From NCBI GenBank assembly GCA_958496175.1, contig OY292277.1, positions 39,257,050 to 39,321,049 of the forward strand: DNA of 64,000 nt, given 5' to 3'. Shown piece by piece: positions 40,195 through 51,900 of this stretch; positions within the stretch are counted from its first letter, which is position 1, and each line of letters opens with the position of its first letter. Under the pieces are notes generated by a model, which saw only the letters and a list, made by a program, of their open reading frames with translations, did not search any database and was not told the origin of the DNA. The translations under genes were made by a program, and so were the position numbers. The DNA comes from Sisyra terminalis. Lineage: Eukaryota > Arthropoda > Insecta > Neuroptera > Sisyridae.

Positions 40195-40626
40195 CAGTGG
40201 TTCCCCACCAATTTTGGGCTATGCCCCACTTAGGCATTTCTAAAATCCTGATGCCTCCCCTCGTGATATTTAAATTTTGTTATTCAAAATTTTATGGTTA
40301 TTCACCCAAAAGGAGCATAAAAGGACATTAATTTGATATCGAAACAAGCTTACAAAGAATAAATCATCTATGAAAAATAAAAATAAAATTTCCGGGGACC
40401 TAGAAATATCTTTTGTTCCAATTACACAAGTACATACCAATATTTGTATGTATGCATTAACATGAAGATTCACATCCAAGGATTCACTAAAAAACAATTC
40501 ACTGTTAATAACTTATTCTCGAATTACCCCATAATATATAGTATAGGGTGCACATCTTGCCCATGATCCACCAAAATATTTCCATGCACCATGGGTGGGG
40601 CCTGCTTCCCACGTTGGGAATCACGG
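40195..40626. mobile_element. hAT-like non-autonomous element, 432 bp, with 8-bp target duplication
   Basis: The left end CAGTGGTTCCCCACC and inverted right end CCGTGATTCCCAACG form imperfect terminal repeats, followed inward by GGCTATGCCCCAC and its counterpart CAGGCCCCACCC. The flanks are GTCTAGAC (40187-40194) and GTCGAGAC (40627-40634), an 8-bp duplication with one mismatch, as expected for hAT. Frames inside show no transposase. Confidence 0.7.
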
Positions 40627-42397
40627 GTCGAGACTCAAGGGTATATTTGTATTCCTTCTTTGATTCAATATTACTTAATACTTTAAACCTAAATTCGGCA
40701 AAGCATATGTATAGGTAATATTTAATCGCGTTAGAGCTTAATGTAACAAGGTCCATTTAGTTTAAATGATGATTTTTGTGTAATATTAACGAAAATTGTT
40801 AACCATGACTGAAAGTAATGTACCATAAATAGTTAATGAACGATAATTCATTTCATCAAATTTATTTTGAACTTTTAATCGTAAACTACCTAAAACTGAA
40901 TCATACACTATTAATTAATGATAGCTTGTAATGAATTAGAGAAAATTATATTAGTTTGTTTAGTCAATTAAAAAAAAAAATAATTATTATTAAATTCCAC
41001 TAGAAGTCGACTTTTCAGATTTATCTTTTTTCTATTGAAATAATTTATTGGATTGGTTCAAGGATAAGTATTTAATTTCATCAACAAGCCATTTTTATGA
41101 AGATTAATAAACAACAAATGTCACTGATTAAATTACAATTAAAGTCTACAAAAATGAAAAACATTTCATGAAAAATATAATTAATTTAACATTTAATCCA
41201 CGTCAAATACGATGAACGATAATGAATTAATAAGGAAAATATAATCTTTATTTAACATTAAATTTTTTTTATTAAAAATGATAAGAGCAAATATTAAAAA
41301 GCGCAAAATACATGCAAACAAAAGGATTGCTACAAAATGTAAATTCGTCCTCGTTGCGTCCCCATATTTTCCACTCTCACTGTCGTCCATTTTTCCTGGA
41401 CCAGCACTGTATAATGTCTACATTTATGGAATAGGGCTTGTATAACATTGGCCATGTATCGGGAGAAATGGAACGGGAATAGTAAGGTGGTGCGAAAAGC
41501 GGGAAACTTGTTGGCGGCATGGCGACGTATTCGAGGACACAGTGAAATGGAATAAGCATACCAATTAGAAATGTCATATTCGGATGACCTGGTTGATGTC
41601 GACAGGACAAGTTTAATCTAGAACAGGCGCGGGAACTTTTTAATAACATTTTTTTTTTGGAATGTGTACGCGAAAAAGGCAGCAAAAAGAATGCGAATTT
41701 TTATTATTGTCAAGTTATTATTTGAAGTAATGAAAGAGGGTGAGAAGGGAAGAGCAAAAACGAGCCAAGTTGATAAATAATGAAATTAACTTATTGCTTA
41801 AAAATTGATCCAGCTTCAATAAAATTAATATATTGCAGTTCGAATTTAAAAGAGAAAGCAGGAAAAATTAAAATCGAATAATATAAATTATTTGAAAATG
41901 CAAAACTGTTTAACATTCTTGAGGTATAGACCACAATGACACCTTGTCAGAAACTAATAGTTAAAATATGGTCTCTTAATTTGGAAATATCAACTTGAAG
42001 TTCAGTAAAATTATATTCAACCAATCTTGGATCAATCAGTTTACTGATTTCCAGTTAATTATTGTTATTGGGGTTTTCAAACAAATGACCATTATTTTTT
42101 AATGGTTAATTAGTTAAGGAACAATTTTCTTGAGCATCAGGAAAGGAGTTATTAAAGTTTCAGTAATTTTTATTTAATTCTGTATTGGCTTAAAAACTGT
42201 TAGTTAATTAATATATTTTCATGAGAGTAGTGAGCAAATCTGACAAAAAAGCTTATTATGCTTACCACGAACATAATATTGAATCATTAAGTAGTTGACA
42301 GTAAATGATACATTAATAATTTTAATTTGTTTTATAATTGATCAAAGCTCAAATGAAAGCACATTTTTCAACAAACTATAATGTCTTCATTAAAAAT

Positions 42398-42533
42398 CGA
42401 CTTGCAGTCCAACTTGTGGTCCGACTTTCGAAGTTGGCTCTAAAGTCGGACCGTGAATGGTGCTGTTGGAAGTTGGATGTTTAGTCGGACTATTCCAACT
42501 AGTTGGACTGCAAGTCGGAGCGTGAATGGCCTG
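42398..42533 (-). mobile_element. Second copy of the 25.9 kb MITE, truncated and inverted
   Basis: It is the reverse complement of the 25899-26073 element: CAGGCCATTCACGCTCCGAC at the right edge, CCAACTTCCAACAGCACCAT inside, and GGTCCGACTTTAGAGCC. It stops within GACTTGCAG at the left edge, so it lacks about 20 bp of that terminus. CTTAAG follows the right edge here and precedes the left edge of the 25.9 kb copy. Confidence 0.8.
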
Positions 42534-42629
42534 CTTAAGAAGAACTAGATTTGTTTATCATTTGAGTTCTTAACTTTATTTGTTTTATAGTATCAAATAT
42601 TTTGAAATTCTATCATCTTGTATGCAAAA

Positions 42630-42754
42630 ATAGCCGACAAGAATGAGACCCAAGCAGCTAAAAATCTAAAGGAATGTAGTACAATGGAACAGACCTTTAT
42701 CCAGGAATGGAGTTCAAAAGACAAGGAGTAGTAGGAATAGTAGTAGTAGTAGTC
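42630..42754 (+). pseudogene. 3' end of an RTE-type retrotransposon with (TAG)n tail
   Basis: The words GGAACAGACCTTTATCCAGG and AATGGAGTTC followed by a trinucleotide run (AGTAGTAGTAGTAG) match the familiar insect RTE 3' end (ACCTATGTCCAGCAGTGGA-type text and a microsatellite tail). The preceding 60 nt read ADKNETQAAKNLKECSTMEQ. No RT domain remains here. Confidence 0.55.
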
Positions 42755-43587
42755 TTTTCCGTGTTTTTAAAAAAATATATTAATAATATTGCAATGTAAT
42801 CCTGAATGGATTTTTAATTTATTTGTAACTTACTTGCGATTTGTCACCCAAATTAAAATTTTGTAACAGTTAGTAAAAGTTTACTCACCACATCTAATGA
42901 AATAGGTTAATTAAAAGTACAAGAGAAAGAGAAAAAGATCCAATAGAAAATCTAAAAAGTTTTTTCTTTTTAATTAATCGAACCTCAAATGTAACTACAT
43001 GTTTTTAGTATATTATATTCTGTCTTTATTAAGGGAAAAATATTCATTTATTTTTTGAATTGTAACTTATTTTCACACTTTGTTTACATGTTTGTCATTT
43101 GTATGTAGAAAATATGTTGAGTTTCTGTATATTTTTATAGCATTACGGTAAAATAAATCCTTTGCAAATATTCACCTAGTTGCATGACTGTAGAAGTACA
43201 GAATTATATTTATTTTAAAAAAACGAAAGAATCTACTAGTCGACAACTGTAAAATGGTTGGCACGCTATTTTGGAGTGTTTTACCTAAAAATGCCTTTTT
43301 CAATTGATTTATTGAAATGAAAATTTGACTATTACGCTATACTATTATACCTACATTGTGGCGTAAACTGATCCGGACTACCATAAGTTTAAGTCGAATG
43401 CTATGCCTACGTATTTTTATTCGTGATTAATGTATATTTTGTTACATTTAAACTTTCAATCGCTTGATATCAATCGTGATAACGTTATCGGAAAAAAATA
43501 CTCTTGGCTATGGGTATTTCTCATTGTGAATTTCTTATTTCTCAAGGGCATTGCTCATAAAAACATTGATATTTTTAAAAGTGAAAT

Positions 43588-44045
43588 ATCGATGTCAAAA
43601 CTACCGAAGTTTATGAAGAAATTATCGATTTTTTTTCAATGGTTTTTACTATTATTTAAATGAAGTTATATAAAATATTTCTTAAAAAATAAAATACTAT
43701 TCTATAAAAATGTAAGCTCCGTTAGTTTATAACCTAAAGACTATGTCGTGGTATGTCAATATATCGAGAAATTACAATTTAACCTAACCTAACCGACCGT
43801 TAGTTTATAATCTCACGCGTTATATTATAAACTAAAAGAGTTCACAAATTTACGTGACTGAGAGAAGTATGTGTTTATGTGTGCATCCGTAGATCATGAA
43901 CGGGACTATGGAATGGTACTATGGTAAAACATCGTTCATTAAACATCGCTTATGAAGAAGGATGTATCATCAATGTTATGGATTTCAAAATCGATGCTAC
44001 AACATCAATATTTATAATCGACGTATCGATGTTTGAAAAAATCGA
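43588..44045. promoter_or_regulatory. Cluster of ATCGAT motifs
   Basis: ATCGAT occurs five times in about 460 bp (near 43588, 43624, 43990, 44024 and 44040), several within longer TATCGAT or AAATCGATG words. ATCGAT is the core of DREF/BEAF-type sites in Drosophila. The cluster may instead be part of a decayed repeat, since an 88-codon frame without known domain overlaps it. Confidence 0.3.
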
Positions 44046-44340
44046 TGTGTCGTTTGCATTCCAACTCTTGGCAAGATTTTTTTTTGGCCAATTAACAAAT
44101 GTAAAGTCAAAACTAAGGATAAATTTACCAAAAATTAAGAATGACCAAATGAGAACTTTTCATATAATCACAGCAATAGACGCATAGAAGAGACTTTAAT
44201 ATTGTAACTGATGCTAAATTTATTGTTGGTGCATATGAAATTTCGATTTTAAAGTGAATATGAAAAGCTTTATATCTAAATATATTTTTTTTGTAATTGT
44301 TATTTATCGTTGGTTTATAATTATGAAGGTATTTAGCGGG

Positions 44341-44450
44341 TCTAGAGAAAATAAAAATTCGTAATCGAAAAATATCGAATTTGCTCGATATGGGGATCGA
44401 ATCCTACACCAGTTTTGAAGCTTTCACCTTCACCAGTTGGCCACTAAAAG
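44341..44450 (-). mobile_element. tRNA-derived SINE, copy 2, 5' portion
   Basis: The minus strand reads AGTGGCCAACTGGTGAAGGT (A box region), then CTTCAAAACTGGTG, then GGATTCGATCCC (B box), CATATCGAGCAAATTCG. It aligns with the head and early body of the 18.1 kb copy. The GTCGCTAA tail is absent, so it is truncated. Confidence 0.6.
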
Positions 44451-45474
44451 GGTGTATAATTTTTCTTAAATGCTTTTTATTTGATCGAAAGATAAGATTC
44501 ATTTGGAAAAAAGTATATAATTTTATATGTTCATGAAAAAAAGCGACAATTCTATGAACTAACCAAATTCAAAGAGAAGATAAGATTGATTATGACTCCA
44601 TGCTAAATGTTTAATTTCTTTGTTTATTTCTTTGAAGAAATAAAAGTAAACTGTTCAAAAGTAAAAGAAGCATTTGAAATGGAAACTTTTGAAGGTGTCT
44701 AATTTCTTTTTGTCTCATCTTTTGACTATAAAAACCCTATATTTTTAAGTTTAAACATTAATATGGTTTGATGAGTCCGACTTCTTCTGCAAATCGAATT
44801 AAAATTTTCACGCCCGCAGCCTCACTGCACTCTTCATGCTTAATCAAATAAATTTTGCAAGTCTTCCGTTAAGATTTATTGTTTTCTGTATAGGAGTTTA
44901 GTGTCATGGGATCAATAAACACAACTTGAACCATTTGTGTTGCGTTCAAGTTGGCCCATATTTTTTGTGTGGACCGTTTCTTATTTCACTTTCGTCCTTT
45001 TTCATTTTTTCCTCCGTAAGTTACAATCGAAATTTAATTGAGTTTTGTTGACTAATTCTGCTTTAGCTGTTCTGCTTTATTCGCTCTTTTTTGCGCTTGA
45101 TTGTTCGACTCGTTCGTTTTATTAGTAACAAGTTGAATCACGCTTTTGTCGAGATCTGGAGGATACTGTATTCCCGTGTGACTTAATTTCTATCATTCTA
45201 TTGAGATTAGACAGATTCAATGAGTCGGGATGATATCACAAGCACGGCGAGCGTAATGTGAGAACGGAAAAAATCATTGAAGCCAAATCGAAGAAAACAG
45301 CTTTCAACTGTGTTAAAGTCCTCTTTCATAATGTTCCCGAATGTGTGAAAAGTAAAAAAAATTCAATATAAATATCCTTTTATAAATTGGAATTCTATTG
45401 AAAATGGAATTGTGAGTTAAGCCCTGGCATTCGAAGAGATGGGGTTTAAGATTTCCTTTGCCATTCTTTGCTAC

Positions 45475-45612
45475 TGCCAAGTTCTTCGTCGAGCTTGCCA
45501 CCGCCGCCGCTGTCATCGGCGCCCTTGCTCCCATCCTCATCAACCTTGTGCTTTCCCACCGGACTCCATTCATTCAGTTTATCTATTCGTCCATATGGAT
45601 TCTGCCAGTTCC
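45475..45612 (-). CDS. Candidate dpr12 linker exon, phase 1-1, 46 codons
   Basis: This is a GC-rich island in AT-rich intron, open on the minus strand from 45628 to 45446. If it begins after the AG at 45614-45613 and ends at the donor A|GTAGCA (45474), the exon is 138 nt. Its phase is 1 at both ends, so it inserts in frame between the signal-peptide exon and the Ig exon. The residues are hydrophilic: NWQNPYGRIDKLNEWSPVG, then a Lys/Asp/Gly-rich stretch with four glycines in a row, ending KLDEELG. That suits an extracellular linker before an Ig domain. Against it, the acceptor is AAAG with a poor pyrimidine tract and the donor is only fair. It could be an alternatively used exon, or a non-coding GC island with a chance phase match. 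Confidence 0.45.
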
Positions 45613-46779
45613 CTTTATATTTACTCACATAATATAAGACTTATGTACAACGTGTAAGATGGGTAATAAGAACGACAAAGAAAAAGGGAGACAGCGATAA
45701 ATAAATTATATTAAAATTGAATATATAAGTGTGATAAACGTGATGGAAATGCGGATGGAACTGATAGAGCCTAAATTCACTATAGTGTGCCCCTTTATTT
45801 GCTTTTGTTAACATTTTATTATTTATCCTTCTATATTTGCATTTATGCTTCTTTTACGGTTACTTAAATTCGGGGATTTGTTACATTTGAAATGTGTTTG
45901 CAAAAATAATAGGAATTCAATTTAAATATTTAGGGCTTAAACACGAAAAAAGGATTTCCGAATTCAAATACTAAAGGGAGTTCTTTAACACGCGTAGACT
46001 TCAACCATTTTCACACGTTTGCAAGGTTTTTGAAATTCTATGTTTATTTTTTTATTACAAAAGAAACAGTTTCAATGCTTCAGATATCGATGCAAAAATA
46101 TTTATTTAAAAGTCCCCTTTTCCTCTTAATAATTGGCTTTAAAAACTCAACAATTTTGCCTAATATATTTGGAAAAAGTTTTGATCAATTTTAACTGTGG
46201 TGATATCAAAAGTTATTTTATATGAATAAGAAAAAGAATAAATTAAATATTTGTTTTACGTATTCCGTTTGCACCAATTATGATGAATGCCTTTTTGTCC
46301 AACTATTGTCAGGAAATCAGGATTAGGGACTTAAGAAATTATTAGATGAATCGAAACATTAACTTAATTTTTTTGTTTCATTATTTTATTTTTTTTGAAA
46401 TTTTAGTGTTTTACAATACCTTAAACATAGTTTCCCTCCATATAAATACAATAAATAAAAAAAATCATTTCATCAAATCATTTTTAAGCAGATTATTTCT
46501 CTTGATTATTAATAAAAAAAACCAATAACCGTTTGATAATATTATGTTATGCAAACATTAAAATTTAATATATATTTTGTTTCAAATTTATTAAGTATGA
46601 TTAGAATAAATCATGAAATAACAACACAAGTAAAACAATAATATTAAGTTATGAACCACTGCTATTTACTGTCATATTGTTTTGTTTACCAAAGAATTGG
46701 TTAATAGAGTAACCGGAAAGTAGGGCCGTTTTCTTTTGTGCAAATTTAAATTTCAAATCAATTATATAATCATGCTTAT

Positions 46780-47085
46780 TATCACCAAACTTTTAATATC
46801 TCGTGTACAAATTTTTAATGCTAAATTTGTAAAAATTAATTGATTGTTAATCAAAATATCAGAAAAACACATTTTGAGTATCATATAAGTTGACAATTTT
46901 TTAATCACTTAGAAAATGCTGGCAGTGATTGAAATAAACAAAAATCCAATGGAACAATTTTAGATGACTATAATGGCTAAAGAATATCACCCACCCTTCA
47001 TTTATAAATTTCTACCAGGGTTGAAGAGTCATGCATTATCGTGTTGCAGAGTAAAGTTTTCTTTTTTGACAATTTTATGAAACTT
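46780..47085 (+). repeat. Dispersed repeat, copy A
   Basis: It matches 50290-50840 over TTTTAATGCYAWWTT, AAAAATYAATTGATT, ATTGAAATAAACAAAAATCC, AATGGAACAATTTTAGATGA and CGTGTTGCAGAGTAAAGTTT. No ORF and no terminal structure are evident. The family is unknown. Confidence 0.65.
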
Positions 47086-47488
47086 TTTAGTACTTCGTTG
47101 GTCAACCAATATTGATTAGGAAGAAATGACAGCTCTTCATCTATCTGACATGCTTTTGGTACCAGTTTCTCAGTTAAAAATTTTTGGGTTAAAGTTTATA
47201 TCATAAAGTAGGATACAAGTTGGAAAACTCAAACTTATGGTACTCGATCATAAAAAAACTCATTTGGGTTTAATGAACACTTAAATTATTGGGATAAATA
47301 TTGATAATGTTTTTGGTAGTGACTTTGTGTAACTACCCTGTAAAACTCAAAGAGAATTCAATACCTATTTTATTTCTTCCGATTAGGCTTACAAAAAATA
47401 TTTTTAATTTCTTACTAATTGACAAGTCACTTTAATCATAAAATATCTTTAGTACGATTTTGAAATTCCCAAAACAATAATGTATTAG

Positions 47489-47656
47489 CCTACTAGTGGT
47501 CGAGTGGTCTAAGTAACCGCTCCAAACCTAGTAAGTTTTCAGTTCATTCCTCGTATCAAGCAAATTTTCACTGTTTCTCGATTACAAATTTTATTAATCC
47601 AAAAGTCGCTAAGGACCTTCGTAGGTATAAAGCGACAGAAAATAACAATTAAAAAA
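47489..47656 (+). mobile_element. tRNA-derived SINE, copy 3
   Basis: A box TGGTCGAGTGG (47497-47507), a decayed B box (AGTTCATTCCTC), the shared body CGTATCAAGCAAATTTTC and the shared tail AAGTCGCTAAGGACCTTCGT ... AAGCGAC followed by A-rich DNA. It is collinear with the 18.1 kb copy throughout. Confidence 0.7.
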
Positions 47657-50289
47657 TGCACTGTTGTTTATTTTATATGAAGTAAAAGTAGACAGAAATT
47701 TTTAAGGGTTATTATCTCTATTCACAAATACAATTTGTATTTTGAATGAATCTTGCTATAGCTTTTCTAAATGGTCCATAAAATTTTCACTTCAGTAAAT
47801 AAAGATATTATTTTACCAAATTTGCATTAGTTTGTTGTAATATAGAGACAAATTAGATTTTATTTGATTGCTTTTGACTTTATAAAATTAAATAAATGAA
47901 AACAATTTTTTAATATTAGTTTTGACATAAATCTACTAACGATGAAAGTTTTAGGATTACTTTTAATCAAATTTTACTGAAATCATACAAAAATGTTTTC
48001 TTTATGATTTTTACTTCAAATAAACAAATTTTTAACTTTGCCGCTCTTACTCATGATAAGATTGCTCAATTTTCGGTGAAATTAAAAAAAAATAATACTT
48101 CATCAATTTTAAATTATTGTAACAATTTTCTTTTAATCAATAAATAAAAAAAACAAATATTTTTTTTTAATTAAAACAAAGCCATTAACGATTCAACAAG
48201 CTAATTAGAAACTACAATAAACTGTTCACTATTTAAAGTTACAAACATAAATTTATAAATTATTGTGACAATTTCAAATATTTTAATAATAATGAAAAAA
48301 TAATTTTTAATTTCAAATCAAATTGTGATTTATAACCTTGACAAATCAAACATAATAACAGCATAATTAAAGAAAGTAATTTTTAAAAGCAATGAAAATT
48401 GAAAAATTATTTTTTTAAAACTAAGCTTTTCCTTTGTTTTTAATTTGATTCGCGAGTAAATCAAGCCAAAATGAAAATTTGCCAACAAAAGAGCAAATTA
48501 CACAATATTAGAGTTAAATTAACAAAAAAATCTCCAATTAAATTAAAAACAAAGGAAAATCTTCATTAAAGCTTTCATTTTAAACCTATTAACTTTCTGG
48601 GAAATATTCATAGCCCAATTCTGAAAAATGGCAAAAATTGATTATTGAATGAAAACGCAATGACAGTTGAAACCAATGAAAACAAACAGTTAGTTCGAAA
48701 TTGAGACAATAATTATTATATTTGTATTACACTCACATGTATGTGTTTATATTCTTTAGTTCTCTGCCTTTGTCGCCATACTTACATTTGCCTATTATAT
48801 TGATATTAAAAGCAAAATTTGTGTTTAAAATCATACCATATTATACTTACAACAAACTAATAATAACTGATGTGCTATTTCGAGCATTACAGTGGATTAA
48901 AAACATTTTTTTTTAAACTAAGACAAATAAGAATAAATTCTGACGAACGTATATAAGTATTATTTAACTTTTGTTTTAATTTTGAGAATCATGTTTCTAT
49001 ACTAGGTCTAGCGATTGCTTAGTTCATTTTGTTAAATTTTAATCAGAAATTGAAAAAAAGCACAATTGTCTAAAGTTATTTTGAAATAAGTTTTTTAATG
49101 CTCAATTTAGAATTCAGCAATTCAATAGGTATCTAAAGCTGGACAATAGATAAATGAGAAAACCGAACTTTATTTGAAAAGAATTTGTATAGAAAATCAA
49201 ACAAGTTTTTTTTGAAAACTTTTGAAAAGTGGAATACTTCGTCAGTATTGGAACAAATAATGTACTTTATTGTCTGGCGATAATATAAAAGCTTAGCTGT
49301 AACAGCCTTTATTCAACCACAATCTTATCTAATTGTCAGTTGACAAATAAAACGCTATCAAAAGAAACTACCACGGAAAATTTTAATACCCAGAAAACTC
49401 AATTTTCTATCCGTCTCGTCAAGTCTAGACCAATTGAACTAGTGATATTATGTATTCATTAGAAAATCAAACAAAACTTTTGTGCCTCCGAAAAACCCCC
49501 GAAATCACATTCCCTCTCATTCCAATTCTTTTTCCATTCCCTACTTTGCTTCCATTCCAATTTCTCGAAATTCGAATAAGTTGAAGAGGCAGTTGAAAAT
49601 AGATAACGTTTTATTCCCAATACGATTGTTGAGTGACGTTGTAACCGGGGCCTATTAACACTACTTTATAAATGCTTTACCTCTACGTTACGAGAACTTC
49701 AAGCTCTTCACACTGTGCATAGAATACGAGTGTATATCGTATCATATTTTATTCATAGACTTACTTTTCTCTTCGATGTATATGTTAGGTAGAGGTTTGT
49801 TGAAATGTTGAAGAGCTTTTAGGTCACGGCTAATAGCGCCTGTCGTCGTGTCCTCTCTTCATTCAAATAAAGCTCAAAACGATTTCCAACGACTTTACAT
49901 GCCACATATCAAAACATTGATTCGTTTTGTGGCTGATAAAAAAGAGACTGACACTCAACACGGCAAATATTCCAGTTACATGGATGACTTTTATTAACCA
50001 TCAAAGTCATAATTCAAAGAGAAAATAAATATGGTAATTGCTTTATAATTGTTTGACTAATGGCAAACGATTTTTTTGCTTGCTTTCGTGGATTTCGATA
50101 AAAAATTAATACATCGGAAAATATGAAATGTTTGATTTCTGACATTGAAATTTTATTTTATATGAAATGCCGACTATTTCAGTACTAATAGGTATACTAG
50201 AAAAGAATGTCGTTTTTTTTAATATACAATAAAAACACCAAATTTTGTTACAACTATTGATTTTAAATCAATGATAGAATCAGCCTCAA

Positions 50290-50840
50290 GAGTATCATCG
50301 TTTTGACATCTAGTGTGCAAACTTTTAATGCCATTTTAGTAAAAATCAATTGATTAGCAAGGAAAATATCAAAAAATACATTTTGAACATCACTAAAGTT
50401 TTAAATGTTTTTACCTCTTGGTAAATGTGGTAACGATTGAAATATATATTTTTTTTAAATCCTTTATTGCCGTCTATATATTTAAAATTTATATACTATG
50501 CAATGTGCTAACAAATTTTGGTTGCTTATATACCTATTAGTACCTATAATTATATTATATTATATTATATTATAGGTACTATAATATATTATTACTATAT
50601 TATATTATATTATATTACCTATAAGTACCTATCAATACCTATTAGTACCTATTACCACATAAATGTGATAACGATTGAAATAAATAGAAATCCAATGGAA
50701 TAACTTTAAACGATTATAGCGGGTACGGGAATATCACCTCCTCCTTAGGAAATTAGTTTTTTTCAGGGCTTTTCTTCTGCAGAGGGATTTTGAATTACCG
50801 TGTTGCAGCATAGAATTTTTTCTGTTAACAGTTTTTGACC
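50290..50840 (+). repeat. Dispersed repeat, copy B, expanded by a TA-rich insert
   Basis: It is the same family as 46780-47085. It is split near 50440: the words RTGTGRTAACGATTGAAATA occur both at about 50425 and about 50658. Between them lies microsatellite (TATAT)n and repeated ACCTATTAGTACCTAT. The insert therefore duplicated part of the repeat or arose by slippage. Confidence 0.6.
50545..50655 (+). repeat. (TATAT)n and (ACCTATTAGT)n microsatellite
   Basis: Runs of TTATATTATATTATA are flanked on both sides by ACCTATWAGTACCTAT words, forming a loosely palindromic simple repeat. Confidence 0.85.
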
Positions 50841-50874
50841 ACTGTTTGGAGACATAGGATTAATAAAAAAATTA

Positions 50875-50968
50875 TAAATAGGAATATTTTGGAAATTTGT
50901 TCGATACGAGAATCGGACCCCACATCAACCAGATTTAGAGCCATCCATCCCTTAAAGATCAGTAGACT
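50875..50968 (-). mobile_element. Probable tRNA-derived SINE, copy 4, fragment
   Basis: The minus strand reads CTCTAAATCTGGTTGATGTG, GGGTCCGATTCTCG (B box-like) and TATCGAACAAATTTCC, parallel to the head of the 44.4 kb copy. The A box is badly decayed. Confidence 0.45.
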
Positions 50969-51589
50969 TTAGGTTTCTTCAAAATTACGTAAAATCAGCA
51001 CTATCTGAAATTGTTAATCGTATTGTAATAGGGGTCTCTATCACCTACTGTGCTTATTGGTTAGGAATGCAAGGCAATGTGAAAACATGTTAATTAATGA
51101 ATAATTACCAAAAATATTACATGAAACATAAGTAAACAAACAATTTACTATTTGATATATTTTGACACGTAAGTTGTTAAAATCCCACGGGAAAGAAAAC
51201 CTTTGATAGTGTTGAGATAACCAACGATAAAGTAAATATTAGGGAGACCGGCTTGTTTTCATATTTCCTGACAGGCATCTGTTGGATTTCACCAAAATTA
51301 GAATCAATTCTAGAAACAATAGTTCAATTTTTTAATTTCAGCTCAAGGGCATAGAAGATCAAATTTTCCATGGGAAAAGCTATTTAGTTTGTTACGCAAA
51401 AATACAGCTTTATTTCGTAATAAATATTGACTTTTGATTTAAGTGAAATAAAGTTAAAATTTCAAACTTAATCCTGGTTCGTAACATCTATAGTAGCATA
51501 AAAGTGGCATCTATAGTTACCAGTAAGATAGAAATGTATCATAAAACATCACGGAACACTGTTTATGCAATGTGTTAAGTATATTATGG

Positions 51590-51900
51590 TCCTATTTATG
51601 TAAAATACTTAACAAAAGTAAACTATAACATAAATATAAACAAATGGATTACTGACGTATTTGCCCACATACGCATTTTGATTGCCAAGCAATCTTCCTC
51701 AGTGGTTATCAAGTGGGTTGGATAGCTCCATAACTGCAATGTAATGAGTTACAAAGTTTTTACGGATAGTTCCGTTAGGTTGCTTGGCAATCGAAATACG
51801 TATCTAAACAAATACGTAAGTAATGCATTTGCTTAAAGTTTTGTTCAAATTTATGTTATAGTTTACTTTTATTAAGTATTTTACATAAATAAGACTACAA
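51590..51900. mobile_element. PLE-like foldback, family 3
   Basis: The left arm (51590-51703) and right arm (51775-51900) are inverted copies: ATGTAAAATACTTAAC, AAGTAAACTATAACATAAAT, ATTACTKACGTATTTG and GATTGCCAAGCAA. The left arm on the minus strand holds CTGAGGA-A-GATTGC-TTG-GCAATC-AAAATGCG (51702-51672). The right arm on the plus strand holds GGTTGC-TTG-GCAATC-GAAATACG. The roughly 70-nt middle is single copy. Solo relatives lie at 3960 and 15500. Confidence 0.7.

Larger units (their letters stand above)
13331..45474 (-). other. dpr12 giant intron (about 32 kb, or 45 kb if the linker exon is false)
   Basis: It is delimited by the acceptor at 13332-13331 and the putative donor at 45474. 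If the 45.5 kb exon is not real, the intron runs from 58253 to 13331. It carries most of the mobile DNA of the window. Stretches where I see nothing nameable include 13350-15000, 15700-18090, 18260-21000, 22000-25000, 26460-27400, 28100-29600, 30440-31900, 33400-35370, 36900-40180 and 40640-42390. They hold AT-rich sequence, short poly-A/T runs and unsupported ORFs under 110 codons. Confidence 0.7.

Noticed and set aside
43780..43796. Telomere-like CCTAA repeats
   Set aside because: Only two to three units (AACCTAACCTAACC), too short for a telomeric tract.
45313..45657. Two other open frames over the candidate linker exon (86 codons minus, 72 codons plus)
   Set aside because: They are alternate frames of the same GC-rich island; only the frame with phase 1-1 ends fits the dpr12 exons.
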